Assembly: GCA_035942255.1 (NCBI GenBank)
Contig: DASZDG010000144.1
Span: 1-49,776 of the forward strand
DNA length: 49,776 bases
DNA from: JALZEG01 sp035942255
GTDB lineage: Bacteria; Actinomycetota; CADDZG01; WHSQ01
Reading direction: 5' to 3'
Position numbers and translations under genes: made by a program. The notes beneath the pieces are model-generated. The model was not told the origin of the DNA. It worked only from the letters and a program-made list of their open reading frames with translations, and did no database searches. Positions 38,817 to 47,380 of the stretch are shown piece after piece; the stretch's first letter is position 1, and the number at the start of each line of letters is the position of its first letter.

Positions 38817-39218
38817 CTAGGAGCCCGGCTCGCACGGCGTCTCGACCGGCACGCCGCCACTCTCGATCGACATCACGGCGGAGCCGTCCTCGGACACCGC
38901 TTCGATGCAGAAGTACCTGCCGCGATCGACTACCGCCACGATCACCTCGACACCCGGCGGTATCACGGCCCCCTCGGCGACGAGATCGTCCACGGACTCC
39001 GAGTACATCCCGGTCGAGGTCACGTAGACCTCCTGAGCCGTAGCGGCGTTCTTCAGCGCGGCGGCGAGGTCGGCTGACGCGGCGCCCCCGCCGGCCGCCG
39101 GTTGCTCAGTCGCCTCTCCGGACGCGCCGGAGTCGTCGTCCGCGTCGTCACCGCCGCACGACGCGAGGCCGAGAAGCAAGAAGGAGCAGAAGATCAACGA
39201 CGTCACCTTGCGTGGCAT
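38817..39218 (-). CDS. Small lipoprotein with pilin-like C-terminal segment
   Basis: From ATG 39218, 133 residues: KVTSLIFCSFLLLGLASC is a signal with lipobox LASC, followed by a very acidic Asp/Gly/Ala linker. The remainder (AAALKNAATAQEVYVTSTGM, then YSESVDDLVAEGAVIPPG and RGRYFCIEAVSEDG) resembles the C-terminal part of type IV pilin-like or pseudopilin proteins, in which AQExYYTxxGxYT is common, but the pilin N-terminal helix is replaced by a lipid anchor. Function unknown. Confidence 0.66.
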   Translation of the reverse strand: MPRKVTSLIFCSFLLLGLASCGGDDADDDSGASGEATEQPAAGGGAASADLAAALKNAATAQEVYVTSTGMYSESVDDLVAEGAVIPPGVEVIVAVVDRGRYFCIEAVSEDGSAVMSIESGGVPVETPCEPGS

Positions 39219-39565
39219 CACGGCGGGACTTCCTCTCGTTGGTGAACCCCGACGCGACTGCGGCAGGGGTGGCAAGACAGCGTGTCACGTCCGCCGGCCA
39301 GGGGATCGGATTCCGTTGCGCGGCATACTTGCGGCATGCCGCGTTATCGCTGGGGGTCCCGGCTAAGGCAGCAGCGCTCGTGCTCGCCGTCTCGGCGTTC
39401 GCCGACGCCCGCGAGCACACCGAGAACGTGGACCCCGAGGTTCGCGGACACCCTCGCTCCGGACTACAAGCTGCACTAGGACGCGCGCGGCCGCGCTCCG
39501 GTGTCACAACCAGCCCTCGTGTCTTGTCTCTCTAGACGACACGATCCTCTATCAAGGAGCTCACG
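39219..39565. other. Intergenic region, divergent promoters expected
   Basis: No supported gene. A perfect 12-base palindrome GCGGCATGCCGC lies at 39331-39342. A 47-codon frame at 39336-39479 starts about ten bases after a TACTT sequence and could be a leaderless gene, but its Arg/Pro/Ser-rich product looks random. Confidence 0.4.
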
Positions 39566-40498
39566 ATGAGAGTTTTCGTCGCGGGGGCGACGGGGGCGAT
39601 CGGAAGGCAGCTGGTGGCGCGCCTGGTTGCCGCAGGCCACGAGGTCCACGGCATGACGCGCAGCGATAACAAGCGCGCTCTGCTCCGCGAGCTCGGCGCC
39701 GCCCCCGTCGTCGCCGACGCCCTCGATCCGGACCAGGTCGCAGAGGCCGTGGGCGGTGTGCAGCCCGACGTGATCGTCCATCAGCTGACGGCGATCCCGG
39801 CGAAGCTGGACATGCGTCGCTTCGACCGCGACTTCGCGCTCACGAACCGTCTCCGGACCGAGGGCACGGACCATCTGCTGTCCGCCGGGCACGCAGTGGG
39901 AGTGCGCCGGTTCGTGGCGCAGAGCTACTTCGCCACCTACGCTCGCGCCGGGGGGCCGGTCAAGGGCGAAGACGCCCCGTTAGACCCGTCACCGGCGCGC
40001 GAGATGCGTGGAGTGGTCGCGGCCATCCGGCACGTCGAGGAGGCGGTGCTCGGGGCGCAATGGACCGAAGGGATCGTGCTGCGCTACGGCGCGTTCTACG
40101 GCCCGGGAACGTCGCTGGCACCGGGCGCGGAGCAGGTCGAGCTGGTCCGCCGGCGGAAGTTCCCGATCGTCGGCGACGGCGGGGGGGTGTGGTCGTTCGT
40201 GCACGTTGCCGACGCCGCCGAGGCGACGGTTGCCGCCATCGAGCGCGGCCCCCGCGGCGTCTACAACGTCGTCGACGACGACCCGGCCCCGGTCGCCGAG
40301 TGGCTCCCCGCCCTGGCTCGGGAAGCCGGCGCGAAGCAGCCGATGCGCGTGCCGCGGTTCGTCGGGCGGCTCTTCGCCGGAGAGGCAGGCGTCGTGATGA
40401 TGACCGAGCTCCGCGGCGCGTCCAATGCAAGAGCGAAGGGCGAGCTCGGGTGGGCTCCCGCACATCCGACGTGGCGAAAGGGTTTCATAGCGGCGTGA
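39566..40498 (+). CDS. NAD(P)-dependent epimerase/dehydratase-like SDR
   Basis: A 310-residue extended short-chain dehydrogenase. The nucleotide-binding motif is VAGATGAIGRQL at residues 5-16 and VVADALD follows near 50. The SYFATYA and downstream region does not show a clean YxxxK, so it may be of the atypical NmrA-like type. The C-terminal half has SFVHVADAAEATVAAIERGP and GVYNVVDDDP, typical of sugar-epimerase-like SDRs. AAGGAG lies upstream of the ATG. Its stop overlaps the GTG of the ECF41-type sigma factor. In ECF41 systems the partner gene encodes a carboxymuconolactone decarboxylase, oxidoreductase or epimerase, and this gene fits that slot. Confidence 0.86.
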   Translation: MRVFVAGATGAIGRQLVARLVAAGHEVHGMTRSDNKRALLRELGAAPVVADALDPDQVAEAVGGVQPDVIVHQLTAIPAKLDMRRFDRDFALTNRLRTEGTDHLLSAGHAVGVRRFVAQSYFATYARAGGPVKGEDAPLDPSPAREMRGVVAAIRHVEEAVLGAQWTEGIVLRYGAFYGPGTSLAPGAEQVELVRRRKFPIVGDGGGVWSFVHVADAAEATVAAIERGPRGVYNVVDDDPAPVAEWLPALAREAGAKQPMRVPRFVGRLFAGEAGVVMMTELRGASNARAKGELGWAPAHPTWRKGFIAA

Positions 40499-41412
40499 GC
40501 GATCACGACCGGCTGCTTTCCGATCTACGGCCGGCGTCTTTCGCGATCGCCTACCGCATGCTCGGCAGCGTCTCGGAGGCCGAGGACGTGGTGCAGGAAG
40601 CGCTGCTGCGGGTGCATCAGGCGCTCGAAGCCGGCGAGGAGATCTCGTCGCCACGCGCGTTCGTCACGACGGTGACGACGCGGCTCGCGATCAACGAGCT
40701 CCGCTCGGCACGTTCTCGCCGGGAGCGTTACGTGGGCGAGTGGCTGCCGGAGCCGATCATCACGAAGGGCGACGACGACCCCGCCCGCCACGCGGAGACC
40801 GCCGATTCGTTGTCGCTGGCTTTGCTGGTTTTGCTCGAGAGCCTCTCGCCCGAGCAGCGCGCCGTGCTGCTGCTTCGCGACGTGTTCGGCTACGCGTACC
40901 CGGAGATCGCACCGATCGTCGGAAAGACCGAGGACAACGTGCGCCAGCTGGCGACCCGAGCGCGGCGCCACGTCGAGGAACGTCGTCCGCGCTTCGAGAC
41001 GACGCGGCGGCAACACGCAGAGCTCGCACGAGTCTTCCTGGTGGCGGCCGAGCAAGGCGATGTTGGAGGCCTCGAAGCGTTGCTCGCCCACGACGTCGAG
41101 CTGACTGCGGACGGCGGCGGCAAGGCGCCGGCGCTCAACCGCCCGCTGCGAGGGCGCAGCCGCGTGGCGCACGCGGTTGCCGGCTGGACGCGCCGCGCGA
41201 TGGGCGTGCCGGGCGTCTCCACACGCGTCGCCGAGGTCAACGGGGGGCCGGGCGCGGTCCTTCTGGATGCGCAGCAGCGACTGCTCGGCGTCCTGGCAGT
41301 CGAGTTCGCAGGCGGCCGGATCACGAGCGTGATGGTGGTCGTCAACCCCGAGAAGCTGAAGCATCTGGGGCCGGTCGCCGACCTGGGGTCGCTGCTGCGG
41401 TCTCCCGCATAA
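40495..41412 (+). CDS. ECF41-type RNA polymerase sigma factor with SnoaL-like C-terminal domain
   Basis: A 305-residue protein. Region 2 (1-75) has MLGSVSEAEDVVQEALLRVH and region 4 (about 115-165) has LSPEQRAVLLLRDVFGYAYP. The linker has WLPEP (83-87), and the C-terminal domain carries DGGGK (206-210) and NPEKL (284-288), the three motifs that mark ECF41/SigJ-type factors. In studied members the C-terminal domain both activates and restrains the sigma core, replacing a separate anti-sigma factor; none is encoded here. It starts at GTG 40495, overlapping the SDR stop. The pair is probably autoregulated (established for the family, not tested here). Confidence 0.93.
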   Translation: MSDHDRLLSDLRPASFAIAYRMLGSVSEAEDVVQEALLRVHQALEAGEEISSPRAFVTTVTTRLAINELRSARSRRERYVGEWLPEPIITKGDDDPARHAETADSLSLALLVLLESLSPEQRAVLLLRDVFGYAYPEIAPIVGKTEDNVRQLATRARRHVEERRPRFETTRRQHAELARVFLVAAEQGDVGGLEALLAHDVELTADGGGKAPALNRPLRGRSRVAHAVAGWTRRAMGVPGVSTRVAEVNGGPGAVLLDAQQRLLGVLAVEFAGGRITSVMVVVNPEKLKHLGPVADLGSLLRSPA

Positions 41413-41460
41413 GGCGCCTTCACGGTGCGGGCCTGCTACCCGTTCGGCGGGACGGCGGCC

Positions 41461-42018
41461 CTAGGGCCGGTTCCGGCCCGCGCAACGGTCGCGCACCCCG
41501 CCGAGGATCAATGCGGCGGCGAATGCCGTGGCAGTAGGCACAAGGATGAACAGCGCGAGCTCCGGGTAGACGCGACCGAAGCGGCCCGGCCTCGCAAGCA
41601 CCAGGGGATACCTCCTCCCTCCCAACGTGTCGCGACACGTCAGATCGTAGGTCCCCGCTTCGGGGGCCCGGAACGTCTCCACGCCCCAGTGCCGGTTCCA
41701 TCCGTCGACCCACCGATGCTCCTCGTGGATCTCGCGGCCGCTCACCATCTGCCCGTCCGGGCCCTCCATCGCGCATCGAAGATCGCCCGGATAGAAGTCG
41801 AAGTTGAAGACGCCGCTTTCCTCCGGCGTCAGATAGACGCTCCGCCGCTCGCCCATGTCCAGCCGGATTCGCTCGGGCGTTTCCGATGTGAAGCGCGTGG
41901 CTTCGAAGTCCGTTTGAGCGAGGCCCAGCGCCACTTGATGAACCGCATAGAGAGCCGACGCCGCTGCGAGGACGGAGAGGGATCGCCTGACGGCGCCCCA
42001 CTCCCGCCACAGCCTCAT
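41461..42018 (-). CDS. Two-helix membrane protein with extracytoplasmic beta domain
   Basis: The ATG at 42018 follows GAGGAGGCGGA, so I use it instead of the open frame up to 42060. The 185-residue protein has a helix at about 15-35 (LSVLAAASALYAVHQVALGL), an outer domain of about 100 residues with two conserved-looking Cys (LRCAMEGPDG and YDLTCRDTLGG) that could form a disulfide, and a second helix near 155-175 (LALFILVPTATAFAAALIL). The outer part, with VYLTPEESGVFNFDFYPGDL, looks like a small beta-sandwich. No family named. It diverges from the PAS-LuxR regulator. Confidence 0.66.
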   Translation of the reverse strand: MRLWREWGAVRRSLSVLAAASALYAVHQVALGLAQTDFEATRFTSETPERIRLDMGERRSVYLTPEESGVFNFDFYPGDLRCAMEGPDGQMVSGREIHEEHRWVDGWNRHWGVETFRAPEAGTYDLTCRDTLGGRRYPLVLARPGRFGRVYPELALFILVPTATAFAAALILGGVRDRCAGRNRP

Positions 42019-42187
42019 TCCGCCTCCTCGGTCACGGACCCGGCTCCCCCGGGCTGACAATGCATCACTTTCAATGGTTGCCCTCGCGATCGCGATGCGG
42101 CCGCTTACACATCGACGATCCCAGGGAACGTAGCCTCGACGACGTTATCGGGGCAGGATCTCTTCCGCCCTCGGATACTGTTCGCGC

Positions 42188-42805
42188 ATGCACGGCACCG
42201 CTGCAGGATCGGGCTGGGAGCGGCTCTTCTGGCTCCTCTTCCAGAAGACCACCAACCCGATAGCGGTGCTCGACGAGGGCCGCCGGATCATCGAGGTGAA
42301 CGACGCCACGCTCGACCTGTTCGGGCGGAGCCGGGGCGACCTGATCGGCATCTCCGTAGGCGACGTGATCGAACCCGCTGAGCGCGCGGAGTCGGCGGCG
42401 ACGTGGGAAGAGTTCATGCGCACCGGCGAGTACGACCTCAAACGGACCTTCGTGCGCCCCGACGGGACGAAGATCAACGTCCAGCTCGCCGCTCGACGGG
42501 CGCAGGTCGGCGACCGGCGCCTGGCGGTGTTCGTCGTCATCCCGCAGAGCTATTCCTGGTCCGTCCCGCGTACGGACGAACCGTGCGGTGCGGCCCTCAC
42601 GGAACGCGAGCGCGAGGTCGTGACGCTGATCGCTCTCGGCCGGGAGACGAACGGGATAGCCGAGGAGCTCTACATCTCGCCCGAGACCGTCCGGACTCAC
42701 GTTCGGAACGCGATGGCGAAGCTGGACGTCCACACGCGTGCGCAGCTCGTCGCGGCCGTGATGTGCGACGAAAGCGCGATCGACCTCCTCCGTTTGGAGT
42801 ATTGA
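42188..42805 (+). CDS. PAS-domain LuxR-type transcription regulator
   Basis: A 205-residue regulator with a PAS domain at about 15-115 (NPIAVLDEGRRIIEVNDATL) and a LuxR/NarL-type HTH at about 138-195 (LTEREREVVTLIALGRETNG, then IAEELYISPETVRTHVRNAM). There is no receiver domain, so it probably senses a small ligand or redox state directly through the PAS fold; heme or flavin residues are not obvious. It lies 63 bases before the HD-GYP gene, on the same strand, so the two could be co-expressed. Confidence 0.9.
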   Translation: MHGTAAGSGWERLFWLLFQKTTNPIAVLDEGRRIIEVNDATLDLFGRSRGDLIGISVGDVIEPAERAESAATWEEFMRTGEYDLKRTFVRPDGTKINVQLAARRAQVGDRRLAVFVVIPQSYSWSVPRTDEPCGAALTEREREVVTLIALGRETNGIAEELYISPETVRTHVRNAMAKLDVHTRAQLVAAVMCDESAIDLLRLEY

Positions 42806-42868
42806 CCGCACGAGAACCGTCCGCACGCGGTATCGACTGCGACACACCGGCTCCAGGACCATGGGCTC

Positions 42869-43969
42869 ATGCGGCCTTGTTTGCTCATCGTCGACGACGA
42901 GCAGGTGATGCAGGTCCTCCTGACGCACATCCTGAGGGCAGCGGGATACCACCACCTGATGACGGCCTCCTCGGTTGCGGAGGCTCGGTGCCTGTTGTCC
43001 GTGCACGACGTCGACCTCGTCTTGACGGACATGCAGATGCCCGGGGGCTCGGGACTGGAGCTCCTGCAACACGTCCACGAGACGCTGCCCGGAACCGCGA
43101 CGTTGATGGTCACCGGCACGGACGATCCCGACCTCGCCGAGCAGACGCTCGCGTTGGGATCGTACGGGTACATCATCAAGCCGTTCCGTCAGAGCGAGGT
43201 CGTGATCGGCGTGAGCAACGCCCTCAGGCGCCAAGCCCTCGAGCGAGAGAACCGGCTGTATCGGGACCATCTCGAAGAGACGGTGAAAGCCCGGACGACG
43301 GAGCTCTGGGAGGCTGTTGTGCGGCTGGAAGCAGCCGAGAAGTCCCTGCGCGCGTCGCGTAGAGAGACGATCGAGCGCCTGGCGATCGCCGGCGAGTTCC
43401 GGGACGAGGAGACCGGCTCCCACGTCGCGCGGATGAGCCGGTATTGCGAGATCCTCGCCGACGGATGCGCGGACGCCGCGCTCCGCGGGGAGATCAGAGA
43501 AGCCAGCTGCCTGCACGACGTGGGCAAGATCGGGATCCCCGACGAGATCTTGCTCCGAGCCGGCCCACTGTCCGCAGAAGAGCGTTCGACCATGCAGACG
43601 CACACCGAGATCGGGCACTGCATCCTGAGAGGCTCCGACTCACCGTTGCTGGAGCTGGCCGCGCAGATCGCGCTAACCCACCATGAGAAGTTCGACGGCA
43701 CGGGCTACCCGCGCCGGCTGAAGGGCGATGCGATCCCGCTCGCCGGACGCATAGCCGCGATCGCAGACGTCTTCGACGCGTTGACGAGCGACCGCGTCTA
43801 CCGGCCTCGTTTCCCACTACTGAAGGCGATCGAGATGATGAAGAAGGAGACGGGGAGCCACTTCGATCCCGATCTGCTCCAGGTCTTCTGGGAGCGTCTC
43901 CCGGAGGTGCTGGCGGTACAGGAGGAACGCGCCTCGGAGACACACCGCGGGCCGCGGATCGGCTCGTAA
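42869..43969 (+). CDS. Response regulator with HD-GYP phosphodiesterase domain
   Basis: A 366-residue protein. The REC domain (1-120) has acidic residues D9 and D10, phospho-acceptor D54 (VLTDMQMPGG) and K104 (IIKPF). A coiled linker (120-165) leads to an HD-GYP domain with H185, H216-D217 (HDVGKIGIPD), H250, H271-H272 (THHEKFDG) and GTGYP at 277-281, all needed for c-di-GMP hydrolysis. It is therefore likely an active phosphodiesterase controlled by phosphorylation. No cognate histidine kinase is in the window. Confidence 0.94.
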   Translation: MRPCLLIVDDEQVMQVLLTHILRAAGYHHLMTASSVAEARCLLSVHDVDLVLTDMQMPGGSGLELLQHVHETLPGTATLMVTGTDDPDLAEQTLALGSYGYIIKPFRQSEVVIGVSNALRRQALERENRLYRDHLEETVKARTTELWEAVVRLEAAEKSLRASRRETIERLAIAGEFRDEETGSHVARMSRYCEILADGCADAALRGEIREASCLHDVGKIGIPDEILLRAGPLSAEERSTMQTHTEIGHCILRGSDSPLLELAAQIALTHHEKFDGTGYPRRLKGDAIPLAGRIAAIADVFDALTSDRVYRPRFPLLKAIEMMKKETGSHFDPDLLQVFWERLPEVLAVQEERASETHRGPRIGS

Positions 43970-44011
43970 CGCGCCATCCCGCCGTCGCGGACCTCGTGCG
44001 ATGCTGCGTCG

Positions 44012-44635
44012 ATGCGGACGAGCAGCGGGGGACGCAGACGCTCTCAGCTGGCAGCGGCACTCCTCGCGCTCCTCCTCGGTGCGTGCGTCCCGGGCAACGA
44101 CCAGATCGGCCTGTTGCGCGCGTCCGGCGGTGGGATCGAGGTCCTGTACGTGCGCTGTACGAACCGCAACGAGGCCGTCCGCACGGTGCGGCTGCGGCAC
44201 AACGACACGGGCGAGATCATCTGGCGCATCGACGATGCTCGTCCGATCTCCGAGTCGCTCGAAGAACCACAGCTCCAGCGATTCGTCGTCGGTGAAACCC
44301 CGGACGGGTTCACCGAAGTAGTCGAGCTCGTGAGTCCGCTGACGGAATCCGAAACGTACAGCCTGACGATCGACGGCCCGCGTCAGGAGGGCCTCCCGTG
44401 GGTGAAGTTCGAGCTCGCCGACCTGAGCGACGACGTCGTGTACGGGCCGGTCGAAGCGCCGGCCCAAGAGTTCGTCGAGAGCGCCTCCGAGAAATGCCGG
44501 CCCCCGGAGCCGCCGTTGGGTGGCGTGTTCGCGGGACGAAGAGGAGCGCTCCTGCTGGGGCTCGTTCTCCTGGCGACCCTGTGGCTGCTCGCGAAGCGGC
44601 GGACGGTCTCGAGCGATCCCCGCCAAGATACGTAA
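44012..44635 (+). CDS. Lipoprotein with C-terminal membrane helix
   Basis: A 207-residue protein with an Arg-rich N-terminus, hydrophobic stretch and lipobox LLLGAC. The mature domain is beta-rich (VLYVRCTNRNEAVRTVRLRH) and has two further Cys residues. A second hydrophobic segment near 180-197 (ALLLGLVLLATLWLLAKRR) is followed by basic residues, so the protein would be anchored at both ends. No family is recognised. The ATG 44012 lacks a strong ribosome binding site. It is followed by the cupredoxin gene. Confidence 0.68.
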   Translation: MRTSSGGRRRSQLAAALLALLLGACVPGNDQIGLLRASGGGIEVLYVRCTNRNEAVRTVRLRHNDTGEIIWRIDDARPISESLEEPQLQRFVVGETPDGFTEVVELVSPLTESETYSLTIDGPRQEGLPWVKFELADLSDDVVYGPVEAPAQEFVESASEKCRPPEPPLGGVFAGRRGALLLGLVLLATLWLLAKRRTVSSDPRQDT

Positions 44636-44741
44636 TAGACGCAACGGTTCGTCCTGGTCCGTCCCCTTGTGAACTGTTGTCATGGGGTCCGGCGCGCGAC
44701 CGCGCCGTCCGGCTACACGACCCCCCAAGGAGGGCAATGCA

Positions 44742-45878
44742 TTGAAGAGCAAGAGAACGCGTCTCCTCGCGCTGATGACGAGCGTCGTCGCCGTCGGCGC
44801 GCTGGCGACGCCGGCCACCGCTCAGACCGCGATGACGTTCGAGGTCCTGACGGGCGCGCCCGTCCCCGGGACGCAGGCGTTCGACTTCCACATGTTCCCG
44901 AGCGCGCTCACCGCGCATCCGGGCGACACGCTCCACTTCGACTGGGGCAGCGTCGGGCTGCTCCCCGTCGGCGAAACCGAGCCGCCGTTCACCGGGTTCT
45001 TCGCCGCCGACCCCGACGACAACGGGTTCAAGGTCAACGGGAGCCTGTTCTTCCCGACGCCGGCCGGGACCGACTGCGGCCTGAGGGCGAACGACCCGTG
45101 CATCTACGACGGGTCCGCACTGCTGTACCCGGGTGACCAGAACTTCAAGAACGGTTTCTACGTGCAGATCGCCGAGTCGCTGGACAACGCCGAGTTCGTC
45201 GTCTCGAACATGTTCCACACGCTGACGGTGACGGTTAGCTCGACCGCGCAGCAGTCCCCCGCCGAGGACCCGAATCTCGACTCACACCTCGCGGAGTCGG
45301 CGGACGAGGCCGAAGCGCTGCTCGCGATGCTGAACGACGTGCAGTTCGAGACGACGGAGTCGGGGAAGCGGATCTACACCGCCTACATGGGATACGACAC
45401 CGAGCACATCTCGTTCTTCGAGGCGTTCCCGCAGGACCTCCGCATCCGCAAGGGCGATAAGGTCGAGTGGAACTTCGCCCAGAACGTGGTCGAGCCGCAC
45501 ACGGCGAGCACGCCGGTGACCAAGGCGAAGAAGTGGGCCGACGCCGCCTTCCAGAGCCCCCCTGTGTGCGACCCGGACGGCGACGAGGGGACGGCCCCCG
45601 ACGAGCGGGCCGACTTCGAGAACCCGATGCTCTGCGAGGAGGGGTCGAGTCCCGAGCTCGACCTCCCGAACAAGTTCGCCAAGGAGCAGGGCGACGGCAA
45701 GGTCCCGACGGGCGGCAACCGCGACGCCGACTACGACACGTCGGGGCTACGCGGGGGGCCGGAGGGCATACCCGACGATCCCTACGCGCTGAAGTTCGTC
45801 CGGAAGTCCAAGGACGTGCCGTTCACGGTGATGTGCGCGATCCACTGGAACATGAGGACGAAGGTCACGGTCCGCTAG
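44742..45878 (+). CDS. Secreted cupredoxin-like (plastocyanin-fold) protein
   Basis: From TTG 44742, which has AAGGAGG at good spacing, 378 residues are encoded. A signal peptide (LLALMTSVVAVGALATPATA, ending in AQT) is followed by an N-terminal beta domain with FDFHMFPSALTAHPGDTLHF, a linker, and a C-terminal cupredoxin fold. The copper ligands are visible: His in VVEPHTAS and the C-x2-H-x2-M cluster in TVMCAIHWNMRTKVTV near the end. The C-terminal half also has an inserted acidic loop with two Cys (VCDPDGDEGT and MLCEEGSS). The N-terminal half looks like a second, copper-free cupredoxin-like sandwich. It may be a periplasmic or surface electron carrier. The ATG at 44737 is out of frame. Confidence 0.83.
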   Translation: MKSKRTRLLALMTSVVAVGALATPATAQTAMTFEVLTGAPVPGTQAFDFHMFPSALTAHPGDTLHFDWGSVGLLPVGETEPPFTGFFAADPDDNGFKVNGSLFFPTPAGTDCGLRANDPCIYDGSALLYPGDQNFKNGFYVQIAESLDNAEFVVSNMFHTLTVTVSSTAQQSPAEDPNLDSHLAESADEAEALLAMLNDVQFETTESGKRIYTAYMGYDTEHISFFEAFPQDLRIRKGDKVEWNFAQNVVEPHTASTPVTKAKKWADAAFQSPPVCDPDGDEGTAPDERADFENPMLCEEGSSPELDLPNKFAKEQGDGKVPTGGNRDADYDTSGLRGGPEGIPDDPYALKFVRKSKDVPFTVMCAIHWNMRTKVTVR

Positions 45879-45902
45879 AACCGGCGCGTGAACGAAGTTC
45901 AA

Positions 45903-45937
45903 AAGAAGCGGCCCCCATTCGGGGGCCGCTTCTTTTT
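45903..45937. terminator. Bidirectional terminator
   Basis: A perfect 14-base stem, AAGAAGCGGCCCCC (45903-45916) with GGGGGCCGCTTCTT (45921-45934), has a four-base loop and is followed by TTT on the plus strand and TT on the minus strand. It lies between convergent genes and can serve both. Confidence 0.9.
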
Positions 45938-46104
45938 CAGCAGGAGATCGGGATTACCTGGACCGGCTTCCCGTTGACGTAGACGGTCCCGCAGCAGATG
46001 ACCGGGTTGTCGATACAGAAAGGTGCACCGGCGGGCGCCGGTGTCGCGACCGTCATCGCCACCGCCACCGCTCCGACGACAGTCAGCAACCTCAGCTTGC
46101 GCAT
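45937..46104 (-). CDS. Tiny secreted Cys-rich protein
   Basis: A 55-residue protein, ATG 46104 with GGAGGGG upstream. It begins with a clear signal peptide (KLRLLTVVGAVAVAMTVATP, then APAGA). The mature part of about 27 residues is mainly PFCIDNPVICCGTVYVNGK and ends PVQVIPISC, with four Cys, enough for two disulfides. Function unknown; it could be a small structural or toxin/inhibitor-like peptide. It is easily missed because of its length, but the ribosome binding site, signal and terminator make it convincing. Confidence 0.74.
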   Translation of the reverse strand: MRKLRLLTVVGAVAVAMTVATPAPAGAPFCIDNPVICCGTVYVNGKPVQVIPISC

Positions 46105-46279
46105 TCGTCCCCTCCTTCTCTCGCGGCCCCGGACGGCGGCAAGAATAGGACAAACCGCCCATCCCCCGGAGGAGACACCCGTGCGGTACGTTCGATCTGA
46201 CGCCGGAAGGCGCTGAGAAGCGGCACCCGTCGCCGATCGCGGGCGGAGCTCTCGCCGCAGAGGAGGCCAAAGGAGCTTC

Positions 46280-47380
46280 GTGAAGTCGGAAGATGCCGTG
46301 CTGGACCTCGCGACACGAACCGAGAGCCTTCTCGCGATCCCCTCGGTCAGCAACTCCGAGGGCGCCATCACCGATTACGTCCACGGTGCTCTGGCAGACC
46401 TCGGCTTCTACGCCCACCGGCGCGTGGACGACTGCCTGTCGTTCCTCCCCGCGACGCGGCGGAGCGAGACGCTGATCCTGCTCGCCGGCCACACCGACAC
46501 CGTTCCGCCACAGGGCAACGAGACCCCGCGTCTGGAGGGAGACCGGCTGTACGGGCTCGGGGCCTCCGACATGAAATCCGGCGTCGCCGTGATGATCGAG
46601 CTCGCGTCGTGGGTCGCGACCGACCCCGGCCCTGCCTTCGACGTCGGCTTCGTCTTCTTCGGCCGCGAGGAGCTGCCCGCGGAGCAGAGCAACTTGCCGC
46701 GGCTGTTCGCCGAGACCCCGGAGATGCGCGACGCGGACCTCGTCGTCGTGCTCGAGCCGACGGGCAACGCGATCCACGCGGGCTGTCTCGGGAACGTGAA
46801 CGCGGAGCTGACGGTGCACGGGGTCGCGGGGCATTCGGCTCGCCCCTGGCTGGGGCGGAACGCGATCCACCTCGCGATCGAGAGGCTTCACGACGTCGTG
46901 GCGGCGCCCTACCGCCCGGTCACGATCGACGGTCTGGAGTTCGTCGAGAGCCTGAGCGTCACGAAGATCCACGGGGGCGTCGCCTCGAACGTGATCCCGG
47001 ACCGTGTCGTCTGCACCGTCAACTTCCGCTTCGCCCCCGACCGGACGACCGGCGACGCGCTGACGGAGCTGCAAACGCGTCTCGAGGGCCTCGGCGAGCT
47101 CGCGGTGACCAGCGTCTCGTCCGGGGGGCCTGCGGTCCTTCGCAACCCGCTCGTCGACCGCCTCCTGCGCGCGGGAGCGGCGGGCATCGCGCCCAAGCAA
47201 GCGTGGACGCCGGTCGCGCAGTTCGCGGACGAAGGCATGGACGCTATCTGCTTCGGTCCCGGCGCGCCGGAGATGGCGCACCGGCCGGACGAGTTCGTCT
47301 CGGTGAACGCGCTCTCCGTGTGTCACGACGTATTGAAGAGGTTCATACGCGGAGACGAGAGCGAGGAGTCGACGCAGTGA
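46280..47380 (+). CDS. dapE: Succinyl-diaminopimelate desuccinylase
   Basis: A 366-residue M20-family metallopeptidase that removes succinate from N-succinyl-LL-diaminopimelate. Metal ligands are visible: GHTDTVP (His71, Asp73), SDMKSG (Asp97), GREELP (Glu130, Glu131) and LEPT (Glu159); a further His lies in MAHRPDEFV near the end. The dimerisation domain has GVAGHSARPWLGRNA. The form matches the actinobacterial DapE type. GTG 46280 follows AAAGGAGC. The stop overlaps the dapC start (GTGA), and dapC and dapD follow, so it is the first gene of a lysine/diaminopimelate operon. Confidence 0.93.
   Translation: MKSEDAVLDLATRTESLLAIPSVSNSEGAITDYVHGALADLGFYAHRRVDDCLSFLPATRRSETLILLAGHTDTVPPQGNETPRLEGDRLYGLGASDMKSGVAVMIELASWVATDPGPAFDVGFVFFGREELPAEQSNLPRLFAETPEMRDADLVVVLEPTGNAIHAGCLGNVNAELTVHGVAGHSARPWLGRNAIHLAIERLHDVVAAPYRPVTIDGLEFVESLSVTKIHGGVASNVIPDRVVCTVNFRFAPDRTTGDALTELQTRLEGLGELAVTSVSSGGPAVLRNPLVDRLLRAGAAGIAPKQAWTPVAQFADEGMDAICFGPGAPEMAHRPDEFVSVNALSVCHDVLKRFIRGDESEESTQ

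Noticed and set aside
39336..39479. A 47-codon possibly leaderless gene
   Set aside because: A TACTT sequence and an ATG are suitably placed, but the Arg/Ser/Pro-rich product has no features and no ribosome binding site.
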